A DNA stretch of 64,000 nt from Neurospora crassa OR74A. Its lineage: Eukaryota > Ascomycota > Sordariomycetes > Sordariales > Sordariaceae. This document shows positions 23,148-34,319 of this stretch, one piece after another. Under the pieces are notes generated by a model. The model was given only the letters and a program-made list of their open reading frames with translations. It had not been told where the DNA came from and did not search any database. Numbering within the stretch: position 1 is the first letter of the stretch; every line of letters starts with the position of its first letter. Location of the stretch: positions 5,208,001 through 5,272,000 of the forward strand of contig NC_026505.1 in the NCBI RefSeq assembly GCF_000182925.2. Reading direction: 5' to 3'. The translations under genes and the position numbers were made by a program.

Positions 23148-23430
23148 TTACTTAAGAGCCTTTAAATTATCTAAGAATATTAACTTTTTAAATACTTTAA
23201 TTCGCTCTTTAATAATAGAAAGACTAAAACTATTAATATAAAAGCCGAGAAGTTTAATGCTAAAGTACCTAAAGTAGGACTTCTTCGGAGAGAATACAAT
23301 ATTTTTCAATACGAATAAGGCGAAGATAGTATCCAAATATTAAAAGTAGTTATTAATAGAATCGGAGGCTATAATAATATTGTTAATATATACTCTACAA
23401 TATACTTTATATTCGTAGAGTAAAATATTT
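23148..23430 (-). pseudogene. Retrotransposon reverse-transcriptase remnant
   Basis: The reverse frame carries VYINNIIIASDS, where functional reverse transcriptases have Y-x-D-D, then a stop, then DTIFALFVLKNIVFSPKKSY and IKLLGFYINSFSLS. The SPKKS..GY..VKLLG block is characteristic of fungal Ty3/gypsy pol after the YxDD motif. Both catalytic Asp codons read Asn, consistent with G-to-A RIP changes, so the enzyme is dead irrespective of the stops. RNase H should lie between here and the integrase but is not clearly readable. Confidence 0.78.
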
Positions 23431-25175
23431 ATAAAATATTATATATAAGCAAGAATATTCTTAAAACCCATCTAGGCTACAGTAGGTTATTCGAATCCTC
23501 GGTAGGTTATTAAAATAAAATAATCTCAATATTGTAACCAAATTCCGAATTAATAGAAGAATAATATAATATTAATTATAATAATAATAATTTTACCTCG
23601 CATAAACACAATAATCTCGCTTTACAATAACAAAAGATAATTATCCGGGATAATTAAACTATTAAAAATCCGGAAGTTAATAATTAATTTACTTTTAAAA
23701 CTATTTTTAATTTCCCTTTAAACAATAAAAATAGGGTAAGCGAATAAAGTAGTATATCAAACCTAATTTATTTTACCTTATTTATAGAAGGCATCGAAAA
23801 CTTTATTAATAACTATTTAATCCTTTTTACTTACCAAATATATATAAGCTACAATTTTATAATTTTACTAACCATCTACCAAAAGGACTCTTATTATATC
23901 TTCTTCTAATATATCTACCAATCCTCCTTCCTTCTACAATTTAAGGAATTTCTTAACCAACTTAGCCAAAACCCTAAAAACTCTCCTACTACCAACGAAA
24001 ATATATATTCCTTCGTCTATAACTAATTCTAATACTTATTCATCTATACGTATCCCGAAAGTAAAATACTTTTCTAAAAGTTTAAAGTAAAATATAAGCT
24101 CGGTATTTAATACTAAATATTAATTCGTAAAAACCTCGGGGGAAAGTATCGTAATATTGGTTATTGTATTAACTTCATTATTGAAAATCGATTCTAAATT
24201 TATATCCAGATTAATATTAGCCGGAACCAAATATACTTAATAAATAATTTTAATAACCAATTAAATTATAAGCAACGGGTCTACTTCTATAACATTAAAT
24301 ACTTAAATAACTATAGCCGTTTCGTAAATACCTACCTAAGAGGCTAAAAAATATCTATCCGTATTATATTCAATAATTATACTAATCTTTTACTTACATA
24401 AGATAATCAAAATTCCGTCGGTTATATTCTTTATTAACGCTACTCTTAAGGAGTAGGTATCTACTACTACACTTACAATAGCGAAGTATAAGGAGTCGAA
24501 TAAAAAAGGTCGGTCTTTAAAGAGTATAATATAATAAACTAATACTATACGTTCCTCTTCGGGTTGTAGCGTTACCTTTTTCTAAGTAACCACTTTCCTT
24601 ATACAATAATTAAACAATTTAAATACTTCGAACGAAGTACTAAAATTATTTTATAGAAGGCAAATTTCAATCTTTTAGTAATCAATATACGCTTAGCGGA
24701 GGTAAAGGAAGGAATTTACTAATAGTAAATTAAACTCAAATTAATCAATAACCCAACTAGCAACTATTATTCTCAATAAAATAAGGTTACTATTAAAATT
24801 TCTATTAGGGAAGTAAAAAATAAATATTACTTATTTAATAAATTTCATTATTTTACCGCCAATTCCTTTAACTTTAATTACATAATCAATAAAAATAGTA
24901 TACTCAAGAGTCTTAAGGAAGGTTCGGCCAATAATAATTTTCCCAACTCCTAGATCTATACAAATTTCAATTAATTCTAAATCCAAATTAACTATAACCA
25001 TCATTCAAAAATATATAAATCCAGAGAAGGGACTTTTCTTCGACTACTCATCGGCTTATAATATAATATCCTAAATTAGGAAATTGGTAATTAAAACGTA
25101 AAAAATTAGCTCGGACGAAGGGCGAATTCCTATTGCGGATTTTAACTTCTTATAAGAACTAAAGTAAACGAATAT

Positions 25176-26640
25176 TTAATTACGTAACGCAAAGACTTCT
25201 TTACAATAGTCGCACTTCCGAAAACTAACATCGAAAAGTAAGGCAGCAAGTATAGCGTCTTTTATATACCTTAATTTTAAATTACAATCCTTTATATAGC
25301 GTCTCTTTATTATTATAAAATTAAATTCCTTCAAATACTTAAAATAGGTCAATTCACTACTATATATATAATAAACTAAATTATTTAAACCTAAATTATA
25401 ATCCTCCAAATCGCCTACAAAATTAATATAATTAGAATTATTCCTATCCTCTTCTTTAATATAGTTAGTACAATCCCTAATTCTATTTTTATTATCGCAA
25501 TTACAATTACAATTACAATTAACATCGCAAGTACAATCATTACTACAATTATAATTATTATATCAATTATAATCCTTATTGTAACTTTAACTACAATTAC
25601 AATTATAATCGTTATTATAATTACAATCGTTACTATAATTGCAATTACAATTACGGCTACGCTCGTAATTACATCCGGCCGCGAAATTAGTATTACAATT
25701 ATTATAATTATAATATCCCTAACCTTAGAGTTTACAATTGCAATTAGGGTTATAATAATAAGAAGAACCGTTTCCTAAAACGTACTTAACTCTAACTAAA
25801 GCGATTAGAATAACTTTAATCTTTTCGATTTCTTTAAAGTAATCCTCAATATTACTAAATAATAGGGGGGTACAAAAAATAATTTTAATACTAAAACTCA
25901 TCCTATCCCAAATCTATACTATTATTCTATATTAATTATTATAATATCTAAATATAATACCTATAGCACAGGCATAACGAAGCTACTTAAGGACGTATAA
26001 AGTAACAACGTTAGGATCTTTATAAATATAGTAAAATTAAAACTTACCTTTATTAAACTTATAAATTACTATAACAAAATCGGAAACAAACCTCTTAATT
26101 AAAACCTTAATAAAGGCTTTAATGGAAATATGCAATTAGTAATAACGCTTAAGTATTATCTAATTATACTACTATATTAAAGTAACGCCTTACAATAAAG
26201 AGGGCTATAAACGTACAATAAACTTATATATAACTAGGAAAGTACTAGGGTTTTCTAAAATAGTATTAATATAATTAGTAAATATAGTAGCATTAATATA
26301 AATAACTAAAGTACTATCTTTGACTATACCTATATTATCGGGATTATTTATAAATAGGTTAAAAACGCTAATATTTTCCTTTTTAAATTTAAAATCCTTA
26401 TTACCCTTATTGTATCTAGTATTTCCAGCGCAAAAAGGAATAGAAAAGGAGGGCGGAGAGGGAGCGGGGTCGTAATATTTATACAAATAATATAAATTGT
26501 AAAACTCAAAATAATTGTAATTAAAAGCAAAATCGTCCGGATCGAAATCGTTGTCCTCATCGTCAATATTATTATTACCATCACTAGAATCATTAGAACT
26601 AATTCGAATAACGCAAGTAAAGGATCTAAGGGGGGCACCG
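25176..26640 (-). pseudogene. Retrotransposon Gag/protease-side remnants
   Basis: Several short reverse frames without domain hits lie upstream of RT in the element's direction. One (25176-25409) has CDYCKEVFALRN; another (26205-26486) has PPSFSIPFCAGNTRYNKGNK. Between them, about 25496-25700, is a degenerate 6-bp repeat, ACAATT, reading (NC)n. The position between the 5' LTR and RT suggests Gag and protease, but neither a zinc knuckle nor the protease DTG/DSG motif was identified with certainty. Confidence 0.45.
25496..25700. repeat. Degenerate ACAATT hexanucleotide repeat
   Basis: Runs of ATTACA/ACAATT alternate with ATAATT and GCAATT. On the coding (reverse) strand the unit is AATTGT, Asn-Cys. 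The unit could derive from GATCGT (Asp-Arg) by one G-to-A and one C-to-T change, both typical of RIP. Confidence 0.6.
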
Positions 26641-28535
26641 CTTCTAACCTTACTAATAAATAATTTAATATTAAGGATAGGGTCTATAGCCTTACTAGTA
26701 AATACTTTATTAACAAACTTAGATTTAATATTCTTAATAATTTTAATAATAACTTTACTAACTTTAATAGTAACCTTATAAACTTCATTGTATAAAAAAT
26801 CCGGGTAAGCAGCTATATAAATATTTCAGGCGTAAAAATCACAAATTTACTCAAAATACTTTTTATATATACAGGCCTATTTCTCCATCATTTAACAAAA
26901 ACTATTATTACGTACCTTAAATCTATTAATCCATTCTATAAAATTATCCTTATTAAATTTATTCTTATAAATAATATTAGTAATACAGGAATTGGTAGAA
27001 TAATTAGTAGGGCGAATACAAGGGCGGAAAAATAAATTACTATTATAATTAATTAACCTTCCCAAAGTAATATAATTAACTAATTCAAATAGGAATTATT
27101 CAATAGAATTATACAAAACCGGAATATACTCGCATCTCTTAGAAACTTTATATAAATAAGGTAAGACTTTAATATAAATAATATCCTCTTCTAAATCGCT
27201 ATACTCAATAATAAAATTGCAGGAGGGGCCTTTACTATTATTATAATTAAATAATATATAACAAATAATAGTAATATTAAATTAATTAAATCCGGTATCT
27301 AGAAAACGACTAAATATCTTAACTTTCTCCTTACCCTTAATAATAGGTTTTAAAGCCTTAATAGCATTTATAACCTTATTATAAATATAATAAATATTAG
27401 CCTTAAAATTAGTAATAGAAGTACTAAATTAATCAATCCGAATTCCTTAAGTATAAGCATTTCTAATATATATAATAAATTACTTATATATCTTATCCTT
27501 AAATTAATATATATTATAATTAACGCCTCTAATAAAAATATCTATAGTCTAAAGGCGCTTCTAAATCTTTTTATTAAAAATACGCTTAGGACCCTCATTA
27601 TCTTTATTAAACTTAAAATCGTTGTAACTAAAAATCGCTATATTACAATTATTACAAAGGGAGCCGTACTTTTACAAGAATAAAGGAGCAAAATCCTCTA
27701 AAAGATTAATAGTAGAAAATTATTAGGATTTAAAGAGTAAGAACGAATTCGCTACTATTAAAATAATATTACTCACAATACCAATTTTAAAAACCGGGGT
27801 ATTAGAATTAAAATTAATAATCGCTTAAATTTAAATTTAAGTAAACTTTTAAATCTAAAATTAAATAAATTAACTATTTAAATAATCGATATTATAAATA
27901 GTAAGTATAAATAATTTATATAAAGAATAGCGTACAATAATCTATTAATTAAGGGGATCTTCGCCTACTATAATAATTAAATTAATTAGATTAAAAGAGG
28001 TATTAATATAAATTCATCTATCTGTAATTACAATATATTTAAAGTATAAAATTAGGGTAATAGTAAAAGAAATAATTAGGATAATTAACTTTACTAGTAC
28101 TATCTTTACAACAAGCAATTAATAACTTAAAGGAGAGGAAAAACAATGAGAACTATCTTTATAATAAATGTAATCGCTAGAGTTACCCTTCGTATCGAAT
28201 ATTAAATAAATAATACCCGGATTGGAAGGTATTAGAGCTTCAATATACTCGTTCGAATCGGGCTAACGCGAGTATAATAATATAAAGTAAAGAAGCACAA
28301 GAAAAAGGGAATAGAATACAATACTATCTTACAACGAGCGATTAATTTTATTAGTTGGAAGTAAAAGTAATCGCGGGATTAATATTATTACAATACAGAA
28401 TCTTACAATCGTAAAGGTAGTAAATTCGCAACGAATCGACGAACTTACTAAATCAATTAACAATACCTAACTATTAAACCGGGGCGCAATTAAAAGAATA
28501 ATCTAATTACTACTTGTATAATTATAATTACTACT

Positions 28536-28855
28536 TAATAGGGTAACCTAGGTACTTCCAAATACTACAATACAATAAATATAATACGTAATATTAGAAG
28601 TAAAAGAAGAAGATAATAGAAGAAGAAAGGCGTAGCCGAAGGCCGCCCCGCGCAGGAATCCCTTTATAGGAATTCCCTTATCTTATCACTAGAGCGCAGC
28701 TAATCTACAGCTCCTGCGACCGGGCGAGCCGGGCACGTGCCAAGGCACGTACCTAAGCACGCTAGTACCTCCATCGGGGGCGGGCATGGCTGTAAGCCGT
28801 GCCCGGTCTAGTCTAGTCAATTGATCTAATCATACATACGATGCTTCCCGCATCA
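28536..28855 (-). repeat. LTR (5' copy in element orientation)
   Basis: This 320-bp copy begins TAATAGGG (terminal TG changed to TA) and ends GCATCA. It keeps a GC-rich middle. On the reverse strand it contains CCTATAAAGG (28661-28670), a plausible TATA box of the element's own promoter. Confidence 0.92.
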
Positions 28856-29135
28856 ATTAACCTTCTTACTTATAATATAAATTATAATTATATTTTTTGA
28901 ATAAGTAAATTTAAGTTCAAAATCAATTTATTCTACTAAAATAGTCCTAATTAATGGAAAATCATTTTACGTTTTAAAATATACTTTAATATTAAAATAA
29001 AGTATTCGAGAAGCTAATCTTGTTATAAGAAAATAAATATTAATATATATTAATTTTTTTATTAAACTTTTATCTTATTCCAAAATTATCTTTTTCAAAA
29101 ATGATAAACTTTTACAGTCTACGAATTTCTAGTCG

Positions 29136-29155
29136 AACTGATCCATGGATCAGTT
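29136..29155. repeat. Perfect 20-bp palindrome
   Basis: AACTGATCCATGGATCAGTT reads the same on both strands. It lies in the right arm of the TIR element, about 25 bp inside its AT-rich part, and could be a recombination, binding or hairpin site of the element. Confidence 0.85.
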
Positions 29156-29178
29156 TCAGGTCAAAATGAAAAATAACT

Positions 29179-29228
29179 GTAAAATTCTTCCCAAGATGGT
29201 TTTCTACAACCCGGGTGGCGCGCTATGG
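29179..29228. repeat. Right terminal inverted repeat
   Basis: This is the inverse partner of the left end. GGTGGCGCGCTATGG at 29214-29228 is exact, and the inner part is diverged by point changes. TA follows outside. Confidence 0.7.
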
Positions 29229-29230
29229 TA

Positions 29231-30498
29231 TCTCTGAACCAAATGATCAACCGTCGTTGAAGCACAAAAGTCTGCAAGAGCTTCGTCCTTCTCCCTCTGT
29301 TCACGCAGTATGTCGCCCTGCTTTTCGTTCACTTCAGTTTTACGTTATCACCATAAAATGAACCACATTGCTAGTACCCTTTTCTTCCTCCTTGGGCCCC
29401 CTATTTAGATACGGACCCAACAGGGCAGCGAATCACAACTCGAATATGAAGGAAAAGGCGGGAAATGGAATATTGCGTGAAGGCCAGGTAAAAGTATCCA
29501 GCAGGAAGAGCAACATCTCCCTCGGCCATAAAGCAAGCGCCAAACAACAAAGGAGAGAGAAACTCATTGACCAATATATCAAAGATCGCCAACCGAGAAT
29601 CTCTCCTAATTCAAATCGAGTTTGCCTGCAAGTCGTGCGAAGAGAGAGAGAAAGAGAGGGAGATTTTAAGTCTCAAGCCAACACGCCAACCTCAAAATAT
29701 TGCGTGGCAGGTCCATCCACTGACTTCGCTCCATCCTCATCACGACCGGCTTGCTCCAGTCCACGTCCTTGCCCGGACTACGAAGTTCGCCGGCCTCGGA
29801 AGGACCAACGACGAACACTCAATACAGTTATTTCACGACAATCAGTGATTAGCGTATGTACATTACGTTCACGGTTGAGGCTGATATCCATTCTCCTAAT
29901 TCGTGACTAACTTACGCTCCATCGACGTATTGGGGAATTAAGCGAGGAGTTCCTGTCAGAACCTCCGAGTTATGTACGCTTGGGAGATGGGAAGCATGCG
30001 AGACACCACCACTTTACATATACCACCATCCGCTATTGCTATAGAACTTCTCTATACTACTGTACTGTATCTCTCTCGCTACTCTGATGTGGTATGTTAC
30101 AAGAGTCCTCCAAAAACGGAGATTATCTCGGCAGGAGCTCTCGACTCGCGAACAAGAAAGAAACAAAGTATTTTTGATGGGGCTTGTCATGCCATCCGGC
30201 TTGTTGCCTCCCAAGTACAAGCAAAGAACGCCGAACGACCTCCTCCGTAATTATGCATCTATCTGTATGTTTTTGTTTGTTGTGATTGTGTACCAAGCGT
30301 GCAAGAGTAGACAAACTTTCCTGTCCCAGGCATACCATGCCATATAGAAAATCATCATCCAGAGACGCTCGTACTCATACTCTACTGTGATGCGCAATGT
30401 GATGCAAATTCTGAAGCGCAATCACCGTTTACGCAAAACAAATATCGAACCGTCGTCCTTTTAGTTACGAGTGTTCCGTAACTCCGCAAAATCGCCTA
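29231..30498. other. Spacer between element nest and ade gene
   Basis: Base composition returns to normal directly after 29230. A 180-codon forward frame at 29368-29910 has a charged, Ser/Arg-rich translation without domain, homology-like motif or splice signals, so it is not called. The last part is the 3' flank of the amidophosphoribosyltransferase gene. Confidence 0.5.
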
Positions 30499-32480
30499 TT
30501 AGGAGTTGGCAATGTTGTGGATGCTATCACAGCTTTTATTAGCCAACAGCGTCATCGTATAATATAACGAAAAAAAAAAAACATACCTGATATCCTGCCT
30601 GTTCTCGGGGTTCTCCATGAGCGCAGGGGGTTCGGGTGTAGAAACCTTTACGTGTGTTAGTGACAGCCTCAACTGCTAGGTTCGTATTAGTGGAGGACCT
30701 ACATTGACCGGGCCGCTATTGGCGACCAAGACCTTGTTGGTGCCGTTCACAACGGCGGCCTTCCGCTTCGTGCCACGGCTCTCGTTCAGGTGGTCGAAGT
30801 AACCTTCAGGGATGTCGGTCTGGTATTTGCCGCAGAACACACCCACTTCAAAGTCGGTGATCTTCTGGTGATCAGGAGAGGCCTCAGTACAGGCCGCCTT
30901 AAGGTCGGCAAGGTCCTGGTAAATGACATCATCGGCATTGATGTGCTTGGCGATGTCGCTTCTTGTCTTCTCGTGGGCGATGAGCTCCTGTGGAGAAGCG
31001 AGATCGATACCGTACTGGAAACATGTTAGCGTTGATAGTCATTTATGCAGGTTGAAACGCGGACATACAATGTGGGGGTAGATGATGGGAGGAGCACAGC
31101 TAGCAAAGATAACCTTGCGGGCACCAGCCTCACGAGCCATGCTCACAATCTCCCTACTGGTGGTGCCACGGACAATGGAGTCGTCCACGAGCAGGACGAC
31201 ACGGTCCTTGAACTCGGACTCCATGGCGCTGAGCTTTCTCCGGACGCTCTTTTGCCTGGCCTTCTGACCGGGCAAGATGAAGGTGCGGTAGACGTAACGG
31301 TTCTTGACGAAACCGTTAGAGAAGGGTTTCCGAAGCTGCTCTGATACCACGGCAGCGGCAGTATTACTGGTCTCCGGGACGGGAATGATCACATCAATCT
31401 CCTTGACACCCTCCTCTCCGAGGATCTCCTTGACCTTGTTGGCAAGCTTCACGCCCATGTTCTGCCTGCTGCGGTGCACGGAGATTCCATCCATGATGGT
31501 ATCCGGGCGGGCGAAGTAAACGTACTCGAAGATATCGGGGGAGTAAGCCTTTTGCTCAACAACCTGGTGGAATTGAGGCTGCCCGTTCTTTTGGATGAAC
31601 ACGGCTTGTCCCGGGAGGATATCCTGGAAGTTGCTGAAGCCCAGCTGACGAAGAGCAATGCTCTCGGAAGCGAACATGTAGTCGATACCGCCTTCGAGGG
31701 TGCTGGAGGGACGCGATCCCATAATGAGGGGGCGGATGCCGTATTGATCACGGAAGGCGAAGATACCGAAGCCAGCAATCATAGCAGTGACGGCCCAGCC
31801 ACCTTGGCACCTCTCGTACGTCTTCTTGAGGGCACTGAAGATGTCGTCGGTGTTGACACGGGCCTTGCCGGTCTCGTTCAGGGCGTTGGCAAAGACGTTG
31901 AGCATCAGCTCGCTGTCCGAGTCGGTGTTCACATGACGATGGGCCTCTTGGTCGAGATAGCTGCGCAGGGCGGGAGCGTTGATGAGGTTACCGTTGTGCG
32001 CGAAGCAGATGCCGTAGGGCGAGTTGACGTAAAAAGGCTGACTCTCGGCGCTCTATGGGTGATCTATTAGCCAAACGGTGATCCAGAAGGCATATGGACG
32101 TAGGATGGATGTTGACGATATGTAGGGTCTCTCAAACTGAACAGGCGGAATGCATAGAAAAATGGCTCGGCCTTTTGAGATCGAACAAGTGCTAGGTTGG
32201 AGAGGGGACGGATACGTACAGAGCTAGTTCCGGCAGTCGGGTAACGAAGATGGGCAATGCCCATGTAGCCGGGAAGGTCTACCGTGCGCTTGCCGTCGTC
32301 AAAGACCTTGGAGGCCATGCCATTGCCCTTGCACTGAAAGATTCTACCTCCAGAACCACAGGTCGCGATACCACAGGCATCTTGACCACGGTGTTGAAGA
32401 TAGTACAAGCTCTCGTGCAAATCGGCAGAGGCGTCCGACGCATCGGTATCCGCGAGGATAAGGGCGAGAATACCACACAT
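30499..32480 (-). CDS. ade4: Amidophosphoribosyltransferase (glutamine PRPP amidotransferase), 546 aa
   Basis: Five reverse-strand exons, 32220-32480, 31069-32052, 30703-31014, 30587-30645 and 30499-30523, encode 546 residues. Donors are GTACGT, GTATGT, GTAGGT and GTATGT. The protein starts [11 protein letters not shown]: Cys2 becomes the N-terminal nucleophile of the glutaminase (class II) domain, about residues 2-240, with [11 protein letters not shown] and RYPTAGTSS loops. The C-terminal phosphoribosyltransferase domain has the PRPP motif [15 protein letters not shown] near residue 375 and ends after [20 protein letters not shown]. It makes phosphoribosylamine from PRPP and glutamine, the first committed step of purine synthesis, in the cytosol. 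The last exon is only 25 nt (SIHNIANS and stop). The Saccharomyces name ADE4 is used by homology; the local symbol may differ. Confidence 0.95.
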
Positions 32481-34247
32481 TTTGCTGGATCTTATGAAAC
32501 TAATACGACTGTAATCGGCTCGACGGTCGGATGGAAGGATTCGATAAAGTTAGGTCGTGAAACTGGACCGCGAAGGTAGAGGTATGACTCTAAAGTGGAT
32601 ATCGATTAGGACCTGACCCGTGGTCCCTCCGTGGTTGACAAAGTATCGGGGTGGGCGCCGAGAGATGGAATAAGACTCGGAGCTGGAAGAAAAATCAAAA
32701 ATCAGAAGAAAAAAGAGACAAGACAATTTCGTTATCGATGATTCGCCGAAGTCGCTTCGGTTTCGTTTCGGGTTTCGGTTCTTCGTCTGCTGCCAGGACT
32801 ACCAGCCGGGCCGGAGACGGGGCGTGAGTGATGGGCGATGAAAAGTCTCTAAAACTGCGAATCTGCGAGCACCACAGACGATCCGCGAGAGATCAAGTGT
32901 GGCAAGCGGAGCCTCAGAAAAAAAAAACCAAAAAAGAGGGCAGAACAAGGGGACACAGGGGAAGTCGTCTGGAGAATCGTAAATGCTGGGAGATGCCGGC
33001 CTCTACATAGCGTAGAGCAAGTGTCCAGACACGGGATTCCATGCAAAAGTCCCGACCGACCACCCACTGTCGCCAAGGAGGGGCACGAGGAGGAAAGAAA
33101 AAGTTTTAGTGGAGTCGTACCGCCTCGACTAAAATGCGGGGCAAGCCTATCCACCTGGAGTCTCTTATCGGGACTTTATCCATTGGCCAATGCCAGGTCT
33201 TCAGGAGCCACTTCCTCCCCTGGCGCCTTTAGCTTCCGCACCGACGCCGATGCTCGGCCTAGCCCGATCAGGGAGCTCCGTCTGAGCAGCCATCGACAAA
33301 TAAGTTCCCGCGCTCGTGATGCTCGCTTTCTGATACCCTCATTCCCGGTTGAACATTGTTGATTTGGAAGGTAGAACTTGGAGGTTGGCGGTTTGGATCA
33401 TCAATGGCCAAGGATCAACAGCGGCAGGACCATGTCCCGGGACTCGACCCGAACACATGGTTCACCAGCCTTGTACCAAAAATTTATCCTGAATATGCGT
33501 TTCGATCCCATCACGGGATGGCTGGTCATCTGCTGTGGCATGTGATACAGACCATGGTTTATAGAGCCGGAACACAGAAGATGGGGAACTGTGCCGCTGA
33601 TGATATTGCTTGAACATCTAGCATTCTCCCATGACAAATTATACAAGCCAGAAGCGATGTCTTTCAACATGCCAGTGTATTAGATTGCTTAGTACTTGAA
33701 CTATGAAACATAGAGCTAGTGATACTTGACGTTGCAACCGGTTGTGAGTTCCGAGTAAAGGGTCACAAGCAGTCAAATGACTACAATGGAGCGGAACTGG
33801 TACGGGTACCACTTCCACGTGAACCGAATAAGTCAAGTCGGACAGCATCTGTCGATCAAGTGGCTTGTGGACTTTTTGAAGGATTTGGAGGGTAGCCATT
33901 TGATAAAGTTGAAACTGGATCATTGTCATAGGTGTTCAATTTCATGGCAAGATGCCGTCGAGAACCTGCTACAGTAAATATGATCGAGGGTGACAGTATT
34001 TTTAGATTATGAGTTTACCCAGATTTAACTGGCGAAGGAAGAAAAGACCAGATCAAAAAGAGTTGTGGAGATAATGAGTTCAAAAAAAAAAAAAAAAAAA
34101 AACGAGTCCAGGCAAGCGGGCTCAAAGACTGGAAGTCCGGAGATGATACGGAGAGGAAGAGGAACAAAAAGACTTGGTTGCGCAAGGATGAATGATATGA
34201 TGAAGTTCAAGGGTTGCAAAAGTAAAGAGAAAAGAAAAAAATAAAGT
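32481..34247. other. Upstream region of the purine gene; no supported gene
   Basis: The first several hundred bases are the promoter side of the amidophosphoribosyltransferase gene and contain AG-rich leader sequence. Beyond that only short frames occur. A run of ~20 A lies at 34081-34100. The end is the poly-T terminator side of the tRNA gene (T-rich when read on the reverse strand, 34222-34240). Confidence 0.5.
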
Positions 34248-34319
34248 CGACCATCCTGGGACTCGAACCCAGAGCCTTTACCACCGGAAAGTAACGCGCT
34301 ACCGTTGCGCCAAACGGCC
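34248..34319 (-). tRNA. tRNA-Arg (anticodon CCG)
   Basis: The reverse strand folds as a complete cloverleaf without intron. The acceptor stem is GGCCGTT with GATGGTC (three G-U pairs), the D arm is GCGC-AACGGTA-GCGC, and the anticodon arm is TTACT-TTCCGGT-GGTAA with CCG after the conserved T33. The T arm is CTGGG-TTCGAGT-CCCAG. The discriminator base is G; CCA is not encoded, as usual in eukaryotes. A pol III terminator, seven T in a row, follows about 10 bp downstream. It decodes CGG. Confidence 0.93.

Larger units (their letters stand above)
20257..28855 (-). mobile_element. Ty3/gypsy-type LTR retrotransposon, RIP-inactivated
   Basis: Two 320-bp direct LTRs bound an 8,599-bp element flanked by the 5-bp target duplication ATTAA (20252-20256 and 28856-28860). 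Coding direction is reverse: reading from high to low coordinates gives Gag-like fragments (~26-27 kb), reverse transcriptase (~23.3 kb) and integrase (~21.7-22.1 kb). The order RT before integrase is that of Ty3/gypsy elements. The interior is strongly AT-rich, with stops throughout and no intact Gag or Pol frame. LTR differences I checked are transitions in both directions, the signature of repeat-induced point mutation. It is inserted in the TIR element. A primer-binding site and polypurine tract could not be recognised, probably because of mutation. Confidence 0.92.
19511..29228. mobile_element. TA-flanked terminal-inverted-repeat element, RIP-mutated, interrupted by a retrotransposon
   Basis: A perfect 15-bp inverted terminal repeat, CCATAGCGCGCCACC at 19511-19525 and its complement at 29214-29228, is bordered on both outer sides by TA (19509-19510 and 29229-29230). 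Weaker similarity extends the repeat to roughly 50 bp. TA duplications are typical of Tc1/mariner/Fot1-type DNA transposons. Without the retrotransposon the element is about 1.1 kb: a left arm of ~741 bp and a right arm of ~368 bp. It is extremely AT-rich and has no open frame, so it may be a decayed transposon or a MITE-like derivative; no transposase motif is left. Base composition changes sharply just inside each terminal repeat, as expected when RIP acts on a repeated element but spares unique flanks. Confidence 0.75.

Noticed and set aside
19530-29200. AT-rich block as inserted mitochondrial DNA or a centromere core
   Set aside because: LTRs, target duplication and RT/integrase remnants identify it as RIP-mutated transposons.
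29368-29910. 180-codon forward open frame after the element nest
   Set aside because: Ser/Arg-rich translation with no recognisable motif and no supporting introns or neighbours.
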